A program made the translations under genes and the position numbers. Below, in pieces: positions 43,370-53,125 of a stretch of DNA of 64,000 bases. How positions within the stretch are numbered: position 1 is the first letter of the stretch; every line of letters begins with the position of its first letter. This DNA is from Planctomycetaceae bacterium (GTDB lineage: Bacteria > Planctomycetota > Planctomycetia > Pirellulales > Pirellulaceae), in NCBI GenBank assembly GCA_002723275.1, contig PBNZ01000002.1:292516-356515 (forward strand). Direction: 5' to 3'. The notes beneath the pieces were generated by a model, which was not told where the DNA came from, searched no databases, and saw nothing but the letters and a program-made list of their open reading frames with translations.

Positions 43370-46300
43370 TTATCGCTTGATCGAAAAGCTCTTCCGAATT
43401 TTATTCCAGGTCGATGTTTTCATCGGTTCAGGTCCGGCAGCTTGCAACACAGGCATGTCGTCGCTGCTGGGCGCGAGTGACGGAGAGGGGCTTCCTGCAT
43501 CGAAGGTTTGGTATTCTTGTTCCCGTTCTGATGCCAATAAGGGATTGAATTCCGCTTCGGCCACATCCGATGCGTCAATCGGTTCGTCCTTTGATTTGAT
43601 CGGGCTGAACACATCGCCCAGTCGTTGTGTGAAGGTTTTTGTATTCGAAGGAATACTCGACGTCGGTTCACCATTGGGAACGGGTGGTTCGACGGGCACA
43701 TTCTCAAACGAGCGTTCGTCGAATGGAGTCGGAACTTGTTCGACATCCGATGCCGGTGGGACGGCCGTCGGGTTCAAGTCAGGGTAGATGATTTCGGTGT
43801 AAGCGTCGTTGCCGCCGATGCCGCCACTTGTAAGCGATGGATCATTTCCATGGATGTCGATGACATCTGCCAGGCACCAACTCATTCGCTCGGATTCGAT
43901 TTGGTTCAATTCTTCCAGGTCGTTTTCTTTGCGGACGATGTGCGGCGTCATGATGATCAGCAACTCACTTCGCGCTTCGACGACCTTGTCGTATCGAAAC
44001 AGGTCACCCATGACCGGGATGTCCGCCAAGTAAGGCACTCGTCTGGATTGCGAGTTTTTGTCTTTGGTGATGAGCCCGCCCAGAATGACGGTTTGTCCAC
44101 TGCGTGCACTCACCGTCGTTTGCAGCGTGGTGGTATCGATCGGATTCTGTTCCACCGGCTGTCCGTTTTCGGAGATTCCGACGGTGACGGTGTTCTCAGA
44201 TAATTTCGATTTTTCCGCATCGATCTCCATCACGACGAGACCGTCCGGACTGATTCGCGGCGTAACTCCTAACACCAATCCAACATTCTGAAACTCAACG
44301 GGAGTGGATGTGACGCCCGTCTGACCTTGGTTGATGCTGGTCACGTAAGGCACTCGTTGTCCAACCAGAACAAATGCAGGTTGGTTGTTGAGTGTCATAA
44401 CCTGAGGTCGACTGAGGATGTCGAGTCGTCGTGATTCCCTTAAGGCTCGAATCAGTAAATTCACCGATTCGCTGCTTGCCGAGAGCACGAGCCCACCGTA
44501 GCCCAAATCGCTACTAATGCGATTGAGGCCGAAAGCAGTTAAGGCTTGTCCAGCAACGTTTTCTCGAGTCCTGAGTGAGAAGGGACTTACGCTATTTCCT
44601 AGCGGTTGGTTGTTGAAATTGAATCCTGGATCCAACACTCCAGACTCAAATGCCAATTCATCGCCACCGTTGATTACGGCATCGATGGCGGCACTGCGAT
44701 CAAAGAGCAAGGAATCTTGAAGGCCAAGTTCAACGCCAAATTCTTCGACGTTCCCCAAGGCGACTTCAGCAATCAGGACCTGGATCATCACCATGGGCGG
44801 CCGCTCATCAAGCTCCTTGACGATCTTTTCGATGGCGTCGAAATATCGTGGCGTGGAGCTGATGATCAAGCTGTTGCTGACAACTTCGGGGACAACGACC
44901 ACTTCCCGCTCGATCTGCTCGAAGGGGCTGATTGAATCGGGTGCGACCAGAGCAATGTCCCGCTCGCTCCGTAAGAACTCGTTAATGGCCGTAGCGACAT
45001 CAAGAGCTGGAGCGTTCATCAAACGGTAGACGCGACTGCGACGTTGCGAGATGTCATCTTCGTCGAGTCGCAACAAAATGGCTTCGACGACGCCCAGATC
45101 AGCGGACGATCCCGTCGCAATAATACTGTTGGTCCGCAGGTCTACTGAGAACCTAAGCGGAACAAGACTCGATTCACCAGCGCCCGTAGCTGATTGAAGC
45201 GTTGGTCCATCTTGCTGGGTTTCCCCAAACAACTCTGCCAACGTTTCGGCCAGTGCGGCCGCGTCACCATTGATAATCGTAAAGACCTTGATTTGAGCTT
45301 CGGAGGTTGGTAGATCGTCAAGCTGTTTTACCAGAGCCGCGATCAGATCCATGCTATCCGCAGGTGCTGTGACCACCAAAGAGTTCGCTCGTTCATCGGC
45401 TGCGACGAGCACGTTGGTGAGAATGCCAGACTTCAGCTCGCGATTGCCGTCTTCGTCGATGGTTAACGTCAACATCGACGAACGTGGCGTGGTTAGCAGT
45501 CCACGACTGTTCTGGTTTTGTCCGAACCCGCCCTGTTGTCCGCCTTGGAATTGACCTCCGCCCTGCCCGAAACCACCTCCTCGGCCAAGCGACGTGTCTT
45601 CACCTCGAAGGATTGCCTGAAGGACCGGCGCGAGTTCATCCGCAAGTGCATTCTTGAGCTTGAAGACACGCACTTCGTCCACGGTTTTGCTCGCATTGAC
45701 ATCGATCTTCTTGATCAGATGTCCCACCTCCTGCATATCTCTGGGACTGGCATAAACGATTAGCGAGTTCGTCCGGTAATCGGCCTGTACCTGAATCAAG
45801 GGTCCCAATCCACCGCGTTCTTCAAAGAATGTTTCGATCGTCTGTTGAGCGTCTGTCGCGGACATGTGCGACAACGAAAAGATCTTGAATTGCGATGCGG
45901 GTGCGACGGGTTGATCGAGTCGTTCGATGAGTTCGACAGTGGCTTGAACGCCTTCCTCTCGACCGATCAACAACAACGCGTTCGGTTTTACCAGCGGTGT
46001 GATGCTTACCGTGCCGCGTCGTGCCGCCAACGCTTGTGTGTTCAATTGGGTGACGAGTTCGGCCATCGACACGCTGTTGACGTGCTTCAATGGAATCAAT
46101 TCAATCGTTGGTTCGGTCACAATGCTGAGTCGTTCGATGTCGTCGATAATTTTCATCACTCGCTCGACATCCGGACGGCGACCGCGAATGATGATCGAAT
46201 CCAAACCCTCGACGAATTCGATTTGCACGGGGCCGATCATGGCACCGTCCACACCTACCTGCCCTTCCGGTAACTGGATCGTGGTGACGTCCCCGCCCTC

Positions 46301-47443
46301 ACCGGCTGGCTGAGCTTCGTTCGGAGGTGCTGCGTCGTTCTGAGCGACAATGTCGGCTTCACGCAGTTCGGCAAAACCTTCCTTGTCTTTAGAATCTTGG
46401 GTTTCGATTCCCACCAGATCTGCACCCCAACGCACTTTGGCAGCAAGAGCTTTCTGTCGCGCGTTTTGCAAGATGCCAATGGCGCGGGTGACGGTCGTGG
46501 CTGCCGCCTTGTCCCGAATCGGAAGAATCTGTGTCGTTTCCAGGTCGTCATTCGGTTGGTCGATCGCGACGATGGCTCGCGCCCAGCTCCGTACTAATTC
46601 ATCTTCGCCATCAAGCTGATAATCGCCTGTCGAGGGATTCAAGCGAAGGCGCGTTTGACCCAATTTGGACGGAAGCGTAACTTCTAAATCCCGACTGTTA
46701 CTCGACTGGGTTAGAGCGAGCTTGTTTGGCGTCATATCCTCCAGGGTTGCCATCAGCTGTTGCCAGGTGATATTCCGTAAACGTGAGCCAGCTGCGTTGC
46801 CGGCCGGGTGGATGGCCAGCGCTGGACCAGTCGACGATGTGCCTGGCGAGTTGGAGCGGACCGGCGCGGGGGTTTGATCCTGCCTCAGTGAGCGGTTGAT
46901 TTCTCGATGAGTCGTGGATGGCGCGTGGACAAGAACTTGATTGTTGCGTTGATCGAGTCCAATCCGAACTTCGGGTTGGCTGGCATAACGTTGTCGCAAT
47001 TCTGTGACGAGGTCCGCAAGCTCGTTGCCCGGCACAGGGTACGCTCTCAATTCCGAACTGGATAGAGTCGGTGCGTTGATCGGTTTGGAGCGAACAGCCG
47101 GATTCAACGAATCGCTGTATTCCAAAGCGATTCGATGGGAGGCGTTAGAACCGTTGACCAGCAGGCGGCGACCAGCAGCATCAACAACCACGTCTGCCTC
47201 TGCGTTCTGCTGTTGGAATGTTCGCCGCAATCGATTGGCGGCTTCGGCGACGGGTTCATCGTAGACGGGATAGGCACGAAAGGAAGTCTCCGGTGCGTTT
47301 TGCGCGGTCAATGCGTTGGTACAAAGCACCAGCAATACCAATGCGAGTCCAATACGCGAGCACGATTTCAGGACCTGGTTTCCGAAGAACCATGGTAATG
47401 AACGCGAACTCTTGCTGCGGGTGTCATTATTTCTTGCCGTCAT
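43370..47443 (-). CDS. gspD: Type II secretion secretin, oversized, 1357 aa
   Basis: The secretin forms the outer-membrane pore of the secretion system. After a signal peptide come about 300 variable residues and then several N1-type domains: repeated Val-Asn-Ser-Val-Ser-Met-Ala-Glu-Leu, Ala-Asp-Glu-Leu-Ala-Pro-Val-Leu and Asn-Ser-Leu-Ile-Val-Tyr-Ala-type strand-helix units, at least five. A Gly/Gln-rich insert (about residues 616-638) lies between two of them. The secretin core covers about 885-1175 (Val-Leu-Ile-Ala-Glu-Val, Gly-Gln-Arg-Val-Pro-Tyr-Val, Ile-Leu-Gly-Gly-Leu-Ile, Leu-Ile-Ile-Met-Thr-Pro-His-Ile). A 180-residue Pro/Ser/Asp-rich tail follows. Usual GspD proteins have about 650-750 residues. 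The ATG at 47443 has a GAGGT upstream. The lipoprotein gene follows after 11 bases. Confidence 0.93.
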   Translation of the reverse strand: MTARNNDTRSKSSRSLPWFFGNQVLKSCSRIGLALVLLVLCTNALTAQNAPETSFRAYPVYDEPVAEAANRLRRTFQQQNAEADVVVDAAGRRLLVNGSNASHRIALEYSDSLNPAVRSKPINAPTLSSSELRAYPVPGNELADLVTELRQRYASQPEVRIGLDQRNNQVLVHAPSTTHREINRSLRQDQTPAPVRSNSPGTSSTGPALAIHPAGNAAGSRLRNITWQQLMATLEDMTPNKLALTQSSNSRDLEVTLPSKLGQTRLRLNPSTGDYQLDGEDELVRSWARAIVAIDQPNDDLETTQILPIRDKAAATTVTRAIGILQNARQKALAAKVRWGADLVGIETQDSKDKEGFAELREADIVAQNDAAPPNEAQPAGEGGDVTTIQLPEGQVGVDGAMIGPVQIEFVEGLDSIIIRGRRPDVERVMKIIDDIERLSIVTEPTIELIPLKHVNSVSMAELVTQLNTQALAARRGTVSITPLVKPNALLLIGREEGVQATVELIERLDQPVAPASQFKIFSLSHMSATDAQQTIETFFEERGGLGPLIQVQADYRTNSLIVYASPRDMQEVGHLIKKIDVNASKTVDEVRVFKLKNALADELAPVLQAILRGEDTSLGRGGGFGQGGGQFQGGQQGGFGQNQNSRGLLTTPRSSMLTLTIDEDGNRELKSGILTNVLVAADERANSLVVTAPADSMDLIAALVKQLDDLPTSEAQIKVFTIINGDAAALAETLAELFGETQQDGPTLQSATGAGESSLVPLRFSVDLRTNSIIATGSSADLGVVEAILLRLDEDDISQRRSRVYRLMNAPALDVATAINEFLRSERDIALVAPDSISPFEQIEREVVVVPEVVSNSLIISSTPRYFDAIEKIVKELDERPPMVMIQVLIAEVALGNVEEFGVELGLQDSLLFDRSAAIDAVINGGDELAFESGVLDPGFNFNNQPLGNSVSPFSLRTRENVAGQALTAFGLNRISSDLGYGGLVLSASSESVNLLIRALRESRRLDILSRPQVMTLNNQPAFVLVGQRVPYVTSINQGQTGVTSTPVEFQNVGLVLGVTPRISPDGLVVMEIDAEKSKLSENTVTVGISENGQPVEQNPIDTTTLQTTVSARSGQTVILGGLITKDKNSQSRRVPYLADIPVMGDLFRYDKVVEARSELLIIMTPHIVRKENDLEELNQIESERMSWCLADVIDIHGNDPSLTSGGIGGNDAYTEIIYPDLNPTAVPPASDVEQVPTPFDERSFENVPVEPPVPNGEPTSSIPSNTKTFTQRLGDVFSPIKSKDEPIDASDVAEAEFNPLLASEREQEYQTFDAGSPSPSLAPSSDDMPVLQAAGPEPMKTSTWNKIRKSFSIKR

Positions 47444-47559
47444 GGCTACCTCGTGATTCGCACTCACTGCGATCGTGTTCAAAAAGACTCTATTTCGACA
47501 GTGTGTGGACTTACGTTGGGTGGAAGCTTGACTCGCGCGGGCAGCAGCAGACTTCCATT

Positions 47560-47582
47560 CGCCCCCAGACAGACCGGGGGCG
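47560..47582 (-). other. Stable hairpin in the leader of the secretin gene
   Basis: In the 255-base gap between the gspM-like stop and the secretin start, CGCCCCC (47560-47566) and GGGGGCG (47576-47582) form a perfect seven-base-pair, all-GC stem with a nine-base loop. No T-run follows on either strand. It could act in the secretin leader or end the upstream part of the operon message. Function is inference. Confidence 0.4.
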
Positions 47583-47698
47583 TATCACCCACATAATCGT
47601 CATAGTCGACGTAACCGCGCAAGAAAAAGGCGGAGAAGCAATGCAACAAATCCGGAAAAATTACCGGGAATGCTGACAGAATGAATGCAGCTAGCTCA

Positions 47699-48886
47699 CT
47701 AACTTGCTACCAGGCTCTGACCGACCTGGACTCGGAGCATTCCTTCATCGGTAAGGATGACGACGTCCTTATCGCCGATGCTGTCGATCACGCCTTCGAC
47801 CGTACCCACGTTGATCGGATCACCAACGGACAGTCGCAGGAGTTTACCCGTCGTGCGAATCTTGAGCCAGATTGTCTGGTCAGTACCCTTGGATACGGTG
47901 CCGATGACATAGGCGTGTTCGGCCTCATCGAATCTTGGGCGTGGCGGTTCTGGTTCTTCGTCTTCGACGGGCGGTGGTGGCGGGTCTTTCACCGTGACCT
48001 TGAAGTCGACGCTATCAGACAACGAGGGTGTTCCGTCATCGGTGACGGCGACACGAACTTGGAATTCGCCATTCTCTTCCGGTCTCCATAGGAGCGTTCC
48101 GTCTTCCTCATCGATTTCCATGCCTTTCGGTGCATCCCCTTCGAGCCGAAACGTCAGGTTGTCTAGTTCATCAGCATCTCGAGCCTTCACGGTGAACGTG
48201 AAGCGTTCATCGCGATTAGTCGTCTTGTTTGAAATGGAAGAAATGCTGGGCGCTTTGTTGGCTGGAGCGAAGACATTACGGCTCAGAATCACCGTCTGGA
48301 AATCGTCGAGTGTCAGGTCGCCAAAACGATTGGAGGCCAGATTGCCAACGGTCGCACGCTGATTTCCCGGCAGAATAATCGCTTCTACATCCGCGGAAAA
48401 ATCGAGCAATCGATTGTCCGAGCTTGCGATTGGTTTCAGTCTTAAGTTCTTGATCTGATGAAGGTCATTGGAGGAGTAGAATCCATGGAGGAAGGCGACG
48501 ACTTGTTCCAGGGTAGCCTCGCCATCCACTTGAAAGCGGAGTTGTGAATAGAATTGGTTGCCACCGCTTCCTTTCTTGGGAATCACGGAACAGTCCTTCA
48601 GCCCGACTTTCTCATCAACCAGGTTCAACAACCATTCACTGTAGATGGTTTGTGCCATGCCTCGATTCGCCGGCAAGGAACGCTCTTGGAGAGACTTTAA
48701 ATTCCGGGCGGCCATCCCGCCTCGGCGAACGGTGATCTTTTGCTGGTTGATCTGGTTTTCGATTGCTGCAATCTGCGCAGTTCGATTGGCGACCGCCGCG
48801 GTCATACTGGTGTAAGCATAGATCGCAACCATTCCTACGCCGAGCAGGACAACGGTGATAAGCAATAGTCGTTCGCGAGAATTCAT
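47699..48886 (-). CDS. Composite inner-membrane secretion protein: PilO/GspM-like, Ig-like and GspC-like domains, 395 aa
   Basis: An N-terminal membrane helix (Leu-Leu-Leu-Ile-Thr-Val-Val-Leu-Leu-Gly-Val-Gly-Met) and a following coiled coil and ferredoxin-like region (to about residue 190) resemble GspM/PilO. Residues about 210-290 form a cadherin/Ig-like module (Phe-Thr-Val-Lys-Ala-Arg-Asp-Ala-Asp and Gly-Thr-Leu-Leu-Trp-Arg-Pro). A Pro/Glu-rich linker leads to a C-terminal small beta domain (from about 310, Ala-Tyr-Val-Ile-Gly-Thr-Val, Leu-Ser-Val-Gly-Asp, Val-Ile-Leu-Thr-Asp-Glu-Gly) that resembles the homology region of GspC/PilP that binds the secretin. The gene lies 2 bases after gspL and before the secretin, where gspM and gspC functions are expected; no separate gspC is present. 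Confidence 0.75.
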   Translation of the reverse strand: MNSRERLLLITVVLLGVGMVAIYAYTSMTAAVANRTAQIAAIENQINQQKITVRRGGMAARNLKSLQERSLPANRGMAQTIYSEWLLNLVDEKVGLKDCSVIPKKGSGGNQFYSQLRFQVDGEATLEQVVAFLHGFYSSNDLHQIKNLRLKPIASSDNRLLDFSADVEAIILPGNQRATVGNLASNRFGDLTLDDFQTVILSRNVFAPANKAPSISSISNKTTNRDERFTFTVKARDADELDNLTFRLEGDAPKGMEIDEEDGTLLWRPEENGEFQVRVAVTDDGTPSLSDSVDFKVTVKDPPPPPVEDEEPEPPRPRFDEAEHAYVIGTVSKGTDQTIWLKIRTTGKLLRLSVGDPINVGTVEGVIDSIGDKDVVILTDEGMLRVQVGQSLVAS

Positions 48887-48888
48887 GG

Positions 48889-50394
48889 TTACTGTGCCTC
48901 CGCTTCAGAATTCGTGAGGCTGGTGGTGCGGGTGCTGGGAGGACGATCGTTATTCTTCTTGTTTTGTTTGCCAGGTTTTTCGACGGTGATCGTTTCGCGA
49001 AAACGCCAGGGATACTCTTCATCCTGCTGCTCATTGACACCGCCCTCCCCTCGAACGCGATATCCTTCCTCCTGTAATTTCCGTTCAATTGCGGAAATAG
49101 AGCTCTGATTATCGACGACTCCTTCCAAAATCATGGTGCCGTTACCCGACGACGAGATATATCCGCGAAACTCGCGAATCTTCGTTTTGTCGGGTGGTGG
49201 TAATGTCGATGAAATCTGTTTCATCTGTTCCAACCAATTGGTCTCTTCTTGGAGCCAACGGTTGACGCCCTCATAATCGTCGATGCGGGTTTGTGCGGAT
49301 TCCACATTCTTCCGCAGGTTTTGAGAGTCTTGTTGGAGCGTCAAGATCTGTTGGTCCATGCTGTACAGGTACCACCAGAATCCACCTCCGCTCAAAAGCA
49401 ATACCGCCGCCAGGCTGCAGAGTGCCGCGATCGCCATCGGCCGCTTTGATTTGGGCTCTTCGATCTTCCGTGGGTTGAGGAAGTCCAACAGATCTGCTGA
49501 AGGGTCGCTCTGATTCACGAGCAATCCCAAGGTAGCGGCGAAGCGACCGGAATCGTCTGGCAGACCTTTCTTCAGTTCTTTGCCGAGTTGCAGACCCTGA
49601 AAGGGATCAATGCCCGTGACGGTCATCTCCAGTCGTTCCTGCAGCTCTTTGCAGGCGACTTGATGTTCTTCGCCGGAGCCAAACAGAATGACCTGTTGAA
49701 CTTGATCACCTCCCAATTGGTTTTGGGCGGCAACCATGGTGCGACGAATCTCGCCGGCGAGATGATTGATGCGGTTCGAGCCCGTCGGGCGCTGAACAGT
49801 CCGGATGAATGTTGCTTTGTGATCTCGCAGAACCGTCAACTCGATGCCCGATCCAAACTCATCCACCATCAGTTGGACGGAGCTCTGAGTGAGATTAGTC
49901 TGGTGTTTCACGAGCGATCCTGCAGCGCAAGGTCGCAAGACGATTGAGTGGGGTTTGAGCTCAGCGGAATCTAATACTTTCCGAAATTGATTGAGCCGTG
50001 ACGTTGAAACGGTTGCCGCCAGGACCGTCATTTCGCCTGGAGTGCTGCTGATGTGGAGATAGTCGATCGGCCAGTCTTCCGAGATTTCGGAGAAGTCGCG
50101 CAAGGCCTGAAACCGTACGATGTCCGGAAGCTCGTCCGCAGGAACTTCAGGTAAAGACAACAGACGCAATTCGACGTCGGCGCGGCGTATCGTGACGATC
50201 GCTTCCGCCGAGCGATAACGATGATCGTTGACGGATTGCTGCAATGTCTCCATGACCTGTGTCGGACTGTCATTCCCCGAACCGTCCAAGGCCAGCACGA
50301 CTGCGTCGTCAACCAATACCGTATCACCTTGAACGTTTGCGAAGACGGCGCGAACCTGCTGGTCATCCCAGTCGAGTGCGACGTACTTAGGCAT
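48889..50394 (-). CDS. gspL: GspL / PilM-PilN-like secretion assembly protein, 501 aa
   Basis: The N-terminal 290 residues have an actin-like PilM/GspL pattern (start Val-Ala-Leu-Asp-Trp-Asp, then Leu-Pro-Glu-Val-Pro and Val-Gln-Leu-Met-Val-Asp-Glu-Phe). A membrane helix follows at about 325-350 (Leu-Cys-Ser-Leu-Ala-Ala-Val-Leu-Leu-Leu-Ser-Gly), then a coiled coil and a PilN-like beta segment with Gly-Thr-Met-Ile-Leu-Glu-Gly-Val-Val. The arrangement is that of GspL: cytoplasmic docking domain for GspE, one helix, periplasmic ferredoxin-like part. The C-terminal 40 residues are charged and low in complexity. It starts 20 bases after gspK and ends 2 bases before the GspM-like gene. Confidence 0.85.
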   Translation of the reverse strand: MPKYVALDWDDQQVRAVFANVQGDTVLVDDAVVLALDGSGNDSPTQVMETLQQSVNDHRYRSAEAIVTIRRADVELRLLSLPEVPADELPDIVRFQALRDFSEISEDWPIDYLHISSTPGEMTVLAATVSTSRLNQFRKVLDSAELKPHSIVLRPCAAGSLVKHQTNLTQSSVQLMVDEFGSGIELTVLRDHKATFIRTVQRPTGSNRINHLAGEIRRTMVAAQNQLGGDQVQQVILFGSGEEHQVACKELQERLEMTVTGIDPFQGLQLGKELKKGLPDDSGRFAATLGLLVNQSDPSADLLDFLNPRKIEEPKSKRPMAIAALCSLAAVLLLSGGGFWWYLYSMDQQILTLQQDSQNLRKNVESAQTRIDDYEGVNRWLQEETNWLEQMKQISSTLPPPDKTKIREFRGYISSSGNGTMILEGVVDNQSSISAIERKLQEEGYRVRGEGGVNEQQDEEYPWRFRETITVEKPGKQNKKNNDRPPSTRTTSLTNSEAEAQ

Positions 50395-50414
50395 GTTGGA
50401 TTTTCCTCGGAGGT

Positions 50415-52139
50415 CTAATCTTCAGTGGAATCAGTCAAATCTACGCCAAGGAGCTCTGTGGGATATCCGCGACCAAGGTGGCTGATATCTCTCCAGAATA
50501 ATATGCGGGGTGCGGCAGAGGTAGCATCAAAGATGACTTCTGAACGGGCGGCTATCTCGCCTTCGTCAAAATATCCGACGATTTGACTTCGAAACACGTC
50601 CCCTCGAGCCGTCATATAAGGCATCATTTCCCGCATTTCCTCGAGTGTCAGAATGGCCCGGGAGAGCAGCCACGTCTCATTTTGAAATTCTTCATCAAAT
50701 TCAATGTCCGCTACATCTCGGCCGTTGATGATTGAATCTGCCATTTCCGTCGTCATGCCGGGAATCGTCATCAGCACCGTGTAGGGGGCCCGATTGATGT
50801 TGATCCGTGCCGGTATGATCGGATCTGGGACCACGGTGCAATACTCCATCAGACGTGGCATGTAGCTGCCCATCAGCAGGGGTTCATTGGGAAACGGACA
50901 TTCGAGAATGACTGGATCTTCGCCGCCATCGAGTTGAGCACGGACATCCACGCCAACCAGATCCAGAACCTGGGTTAAGGGAACTCGTCCCGATCTCGTA
51001 AAGTCAAGTGGTTGGTCACCGGGTGGAACTCGTTCCGCGCTGCTGCTGCTACGTCCTCCTCCTTCTTGATCCTCAGGCGAGTTGTAGGGTCCGAATTGGC
51101 GATAGGCAACGATGAAGGTTGCCCAGCCAGGATCGAGTACCGTTGACAATTCTTCATACAAAAGTTCCAGGTCATCACCATTCAGATCGATGCGGGCGAA
51201 ACCGTCGCGCGTTGTATTCTTTTCGGCGCTGTAGAGTGTCAGATAAGCCGACCACCCGCGATCCAGGGTGCCATCTCCCAGATCTTCGGGAATGATGATC
51301 TCCTGCTCGTGAAGATCGATGATGCCGTTGCGATTCGTGTCACGACCAAACAATAATTCCGGCGTTACACCTCGGACGAGCAATAATTCCTCGAGGCTTT
51401 CCAGCGGCCCGTTCTTGGGGGCATAGGGTTCCGCGAGTCCACCGTAGTAGTCGTATTCGGCTCCATATTGACGTGGGTCATCGTCTTCATCGAGCCAATC
51501 CAGAATGGCATCGGCAGTATCAACCGTCATGCCCGGCAGCTGCATCAGCATCGTTCGACCGGATTTGTCGACTTCAATGTCCTCCTCCTCAGCATCTTCA
51601 TCCTCGTCGCTCGAAGCACTGCCGGAACCGCTTCCCGAGCCGCCACCCTGTCCGATCAAGCTGCCGAGGTCACCGATGGCGGATCCGGAGGTAACATCGG
51701 TGACTTCATCCGGGTCGCCCACGATATCGGGGACCTCCATGTTTAGCGAGTTGAGGTTCAGTCGTCCCGATTCATCTTCGAGGCCGAATCTCATGCCTCC
51801 AAAATAACCATCTTCCGACATCTCGGGCGCCAGCACGGCAAAGCGAGCGCGTCCTCGGGGTTGAGGATGGTCGATAACCAGCTGGGCCTGGAATAGGTCC
51901 GGGTTGATGTAAGTGCCGCCCAGATCTTCCCGCACGAGCGGTTCCTGTTCGAGGAAATAGCTGATTTGCGAAACACCCGAGTCGACGGCGGCGCGTGCCT
52001 GAAGTTGTTGTCCGTGCAACACCGCACTCTCGTTTTCCGCCATCATCAGACTGGTGAAGGTGTAGGCGGAAAGCGAGAGCATGGTGATGACGATCAGCAC
52101 CAGGAGCAGTGCCAGTCCTTCACGAGGCGACTTGCTCAT
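50415..52139 (-). CDS. gspK: Minor pseudopilin GspK, 574 aa
   Basis: GspK caps the tip of the pseudopilus. The N-terminus (Arg-Glu-Gly-Leu-Ala-Leu-Leu-Leu-Val-Leu-Ile-Val-Ile-Thr-Met-Leu) is the prepilin-like anchor without the Glu5 seen in other pseudopilins, as is usual for GspK. The mature part has the family Asn-Leu-Asn repeats and Ala-Asp-Ala-Ile-Leu-Asp-Trp-Leu-Asp-Glu-Asp-Asp and late helix-hairpin-helix segments (Ile-Asn-Ile-Asn-Arg-Ala-Pro, then Ile-Pro-Gly-Met). It is longer than the usual 320 residues because of an acidic Gly/Ser insert (about 150-190) and a long C-terminal half. Its start overlaps the gspJ stop by four bases, suggesting coupled translation. Confidence 0.88.
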   Translation of the reverse strand: MSKSPREGLALLLVLIVITMLSLSAYTFTSLMMAENESAVLHGQQLQARAAVDSGVSQISYFLEQEPLVREDLGGTYINPDLFQAQLVIDHPQPRGRARFAVLAPEMSEDGYFGGMRFGLEDESGRLNLNSLNMEVPDIVGDPDEVTDVTSGSAIGDLGSLIGQGGGSGSGSGSASSDEDEDAEEEDIEVDKSGRTMLMQLPGMTVDTADAILDWLDEDDDPRQYGAEYDYYGGLAEPYAPKNGPLESLEELLLVRGVTPELLFGRDTNRNGIIDLHEQEIIIPEDLGDGTLDRGWSAYLTLYSAEKNTTRDGFARIDLNGDDLELLYEELSTVLDPGWATFIVAYRQFGPYNSPEDQEGGGRSSSSAERVPPGDQPLDFTRSGRVPLTQVLDLVGVDVRAQLDGGEDPVILECPFPNEPLLMGSYMPRLMEYCTVVPDPIIPARININRAPYTVLMTIPGMTTEMADSIINGRDVADIEFDEEFQNETWLLSRAILTLEEMREMMPYMTARGDVFRSQIVGYFDEGEIAARSEVIFDATSAAPRILFWRDISHLGRGYPTELLGVDLTDSTED

Positions 52140-53125
52140 AGACCACTCGCCTCCATGTCAACATCTCCCGTTAAACCTGCGGCAAATTCCTCGAGTTCTA
52201 CGGCATCCGAGCCCGGCAGATAAACGACCAATCGATAAATGTGGTCGGTGCTGACGTTGTTCATCGCCGATTCCATTTCCACGCGTGTGTCGAACTGTCG
52301 CTCCTCTTCCGGCAGAATCACCAGCGAGATTTCCACGGCGACGGGAATACCGCCCCGAAATTCTGAGTCCCATTCCATTGACCACTCGACTCCATCGAAG
52401 TAGGCGAACTGCAACGCGGTAACTTCGGGGGCAAGTATTTCTACGTTTTGATCCATCAGGTCGAAGATGCCGTTATCGTTCGCAAAGCGACTGGTCGCAC
52501 GATCAACCGTTCGTCGGCCGAGACCGGCGGTTGCCGCTTCCGGGTTCGCAGCATCAGGATTCGGTGCCGCGTTGACCATTTGCATCGGGTCGCTCTGGAT
52601 GAAATAGGTTACGGTCTTCACGTCGCTGAGCATTCGCATTTGAGACGGATCACCAAACTCCGCCAACAGACTGTATTCTTCAGGGCGGGGGATTCGACTG
52701 ACGTCGATTTGCAACTGGGACTCATTGCCAAATAGACCAGGTGTGGTGGCGACGATGGGAGCGGTCGAGAGATCGCTTGTTGTGTCGGTTGTCAGTTCAG
52801 CTTCGTCCTGTCCTGCCTCGAATTCGGTGAGATCCTGTTCTCCCGAGATCAGACCTTCAGCTCCTTCGAAGCTCTCACTCAACTCTTCCAGTGACGAGCT
52901 TATGGGGGGGCGGTGAACAACGACTCCCCGGAGATCGTCTCCGATCTGTCGGAGTATGGCTCGCGCTAACTGAGCCTCTCGGATTTGCGTGCGACGTGCG
53001 GTCAGTTGTCGAAGGTGATAATCGATCGCGGTTGCAATCATTGTGGCAATGATGGCCGTAAGCGAGACTGCCAGAATCACTTCCAACAGCGTAAAGCCGT
53101 GACGTTGCAAGTTCGGAAGCATCAT
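52136..53125 (-). CDS. gspJ: Minor pseudopilin GspJ, 329 aa
   Basis: The prepilin signal Arg-His-Gly followed by Phe-Thr-Leu-Leu-Glu-Val-Ile-Leu-Ala-Val has Glu at position 5 of the mature protein. The remainder has the GspJ pattern with Tyr-Phe-Asp-Gly-Val-Glu-Trp and Arg-Leu-Val-Val-Tyr-Leu. It is longer than usual (about 200), with an acidic Gln/Glu insert near residues 75-105. Overlaps gspK and gspI by four bases each. Confidence 0.85.
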   Translation of the reverse strand: MMLPNLQRHGFTLLEVILAVSLTAIIATMIATAIDYHLRQLTARRTQIREAQLARAILRQIGDDLRGVVVHRPPISSSLEELSESFEGAEGLISGEQDLTEFEAGQDEAELTTDTTSDLSTAPIVATTPGLFGNESQLQIDVSRIPRPEEYSLLAEFGDPSQMRMLSDVKTVTYFIQSDPMQMVNAAPNPDAANPEAATAGLGRRTVDRATSRFANDNGIFDLMDQNVEILAPEVTALQFAYFDGVEWSMEWDSEFRGGIPVAVEISLVILPEEERQFDTRVEMESAMNNVSTDHIYRLVVYLPGSDAVELEEFAAGLTGDVDMEASGL

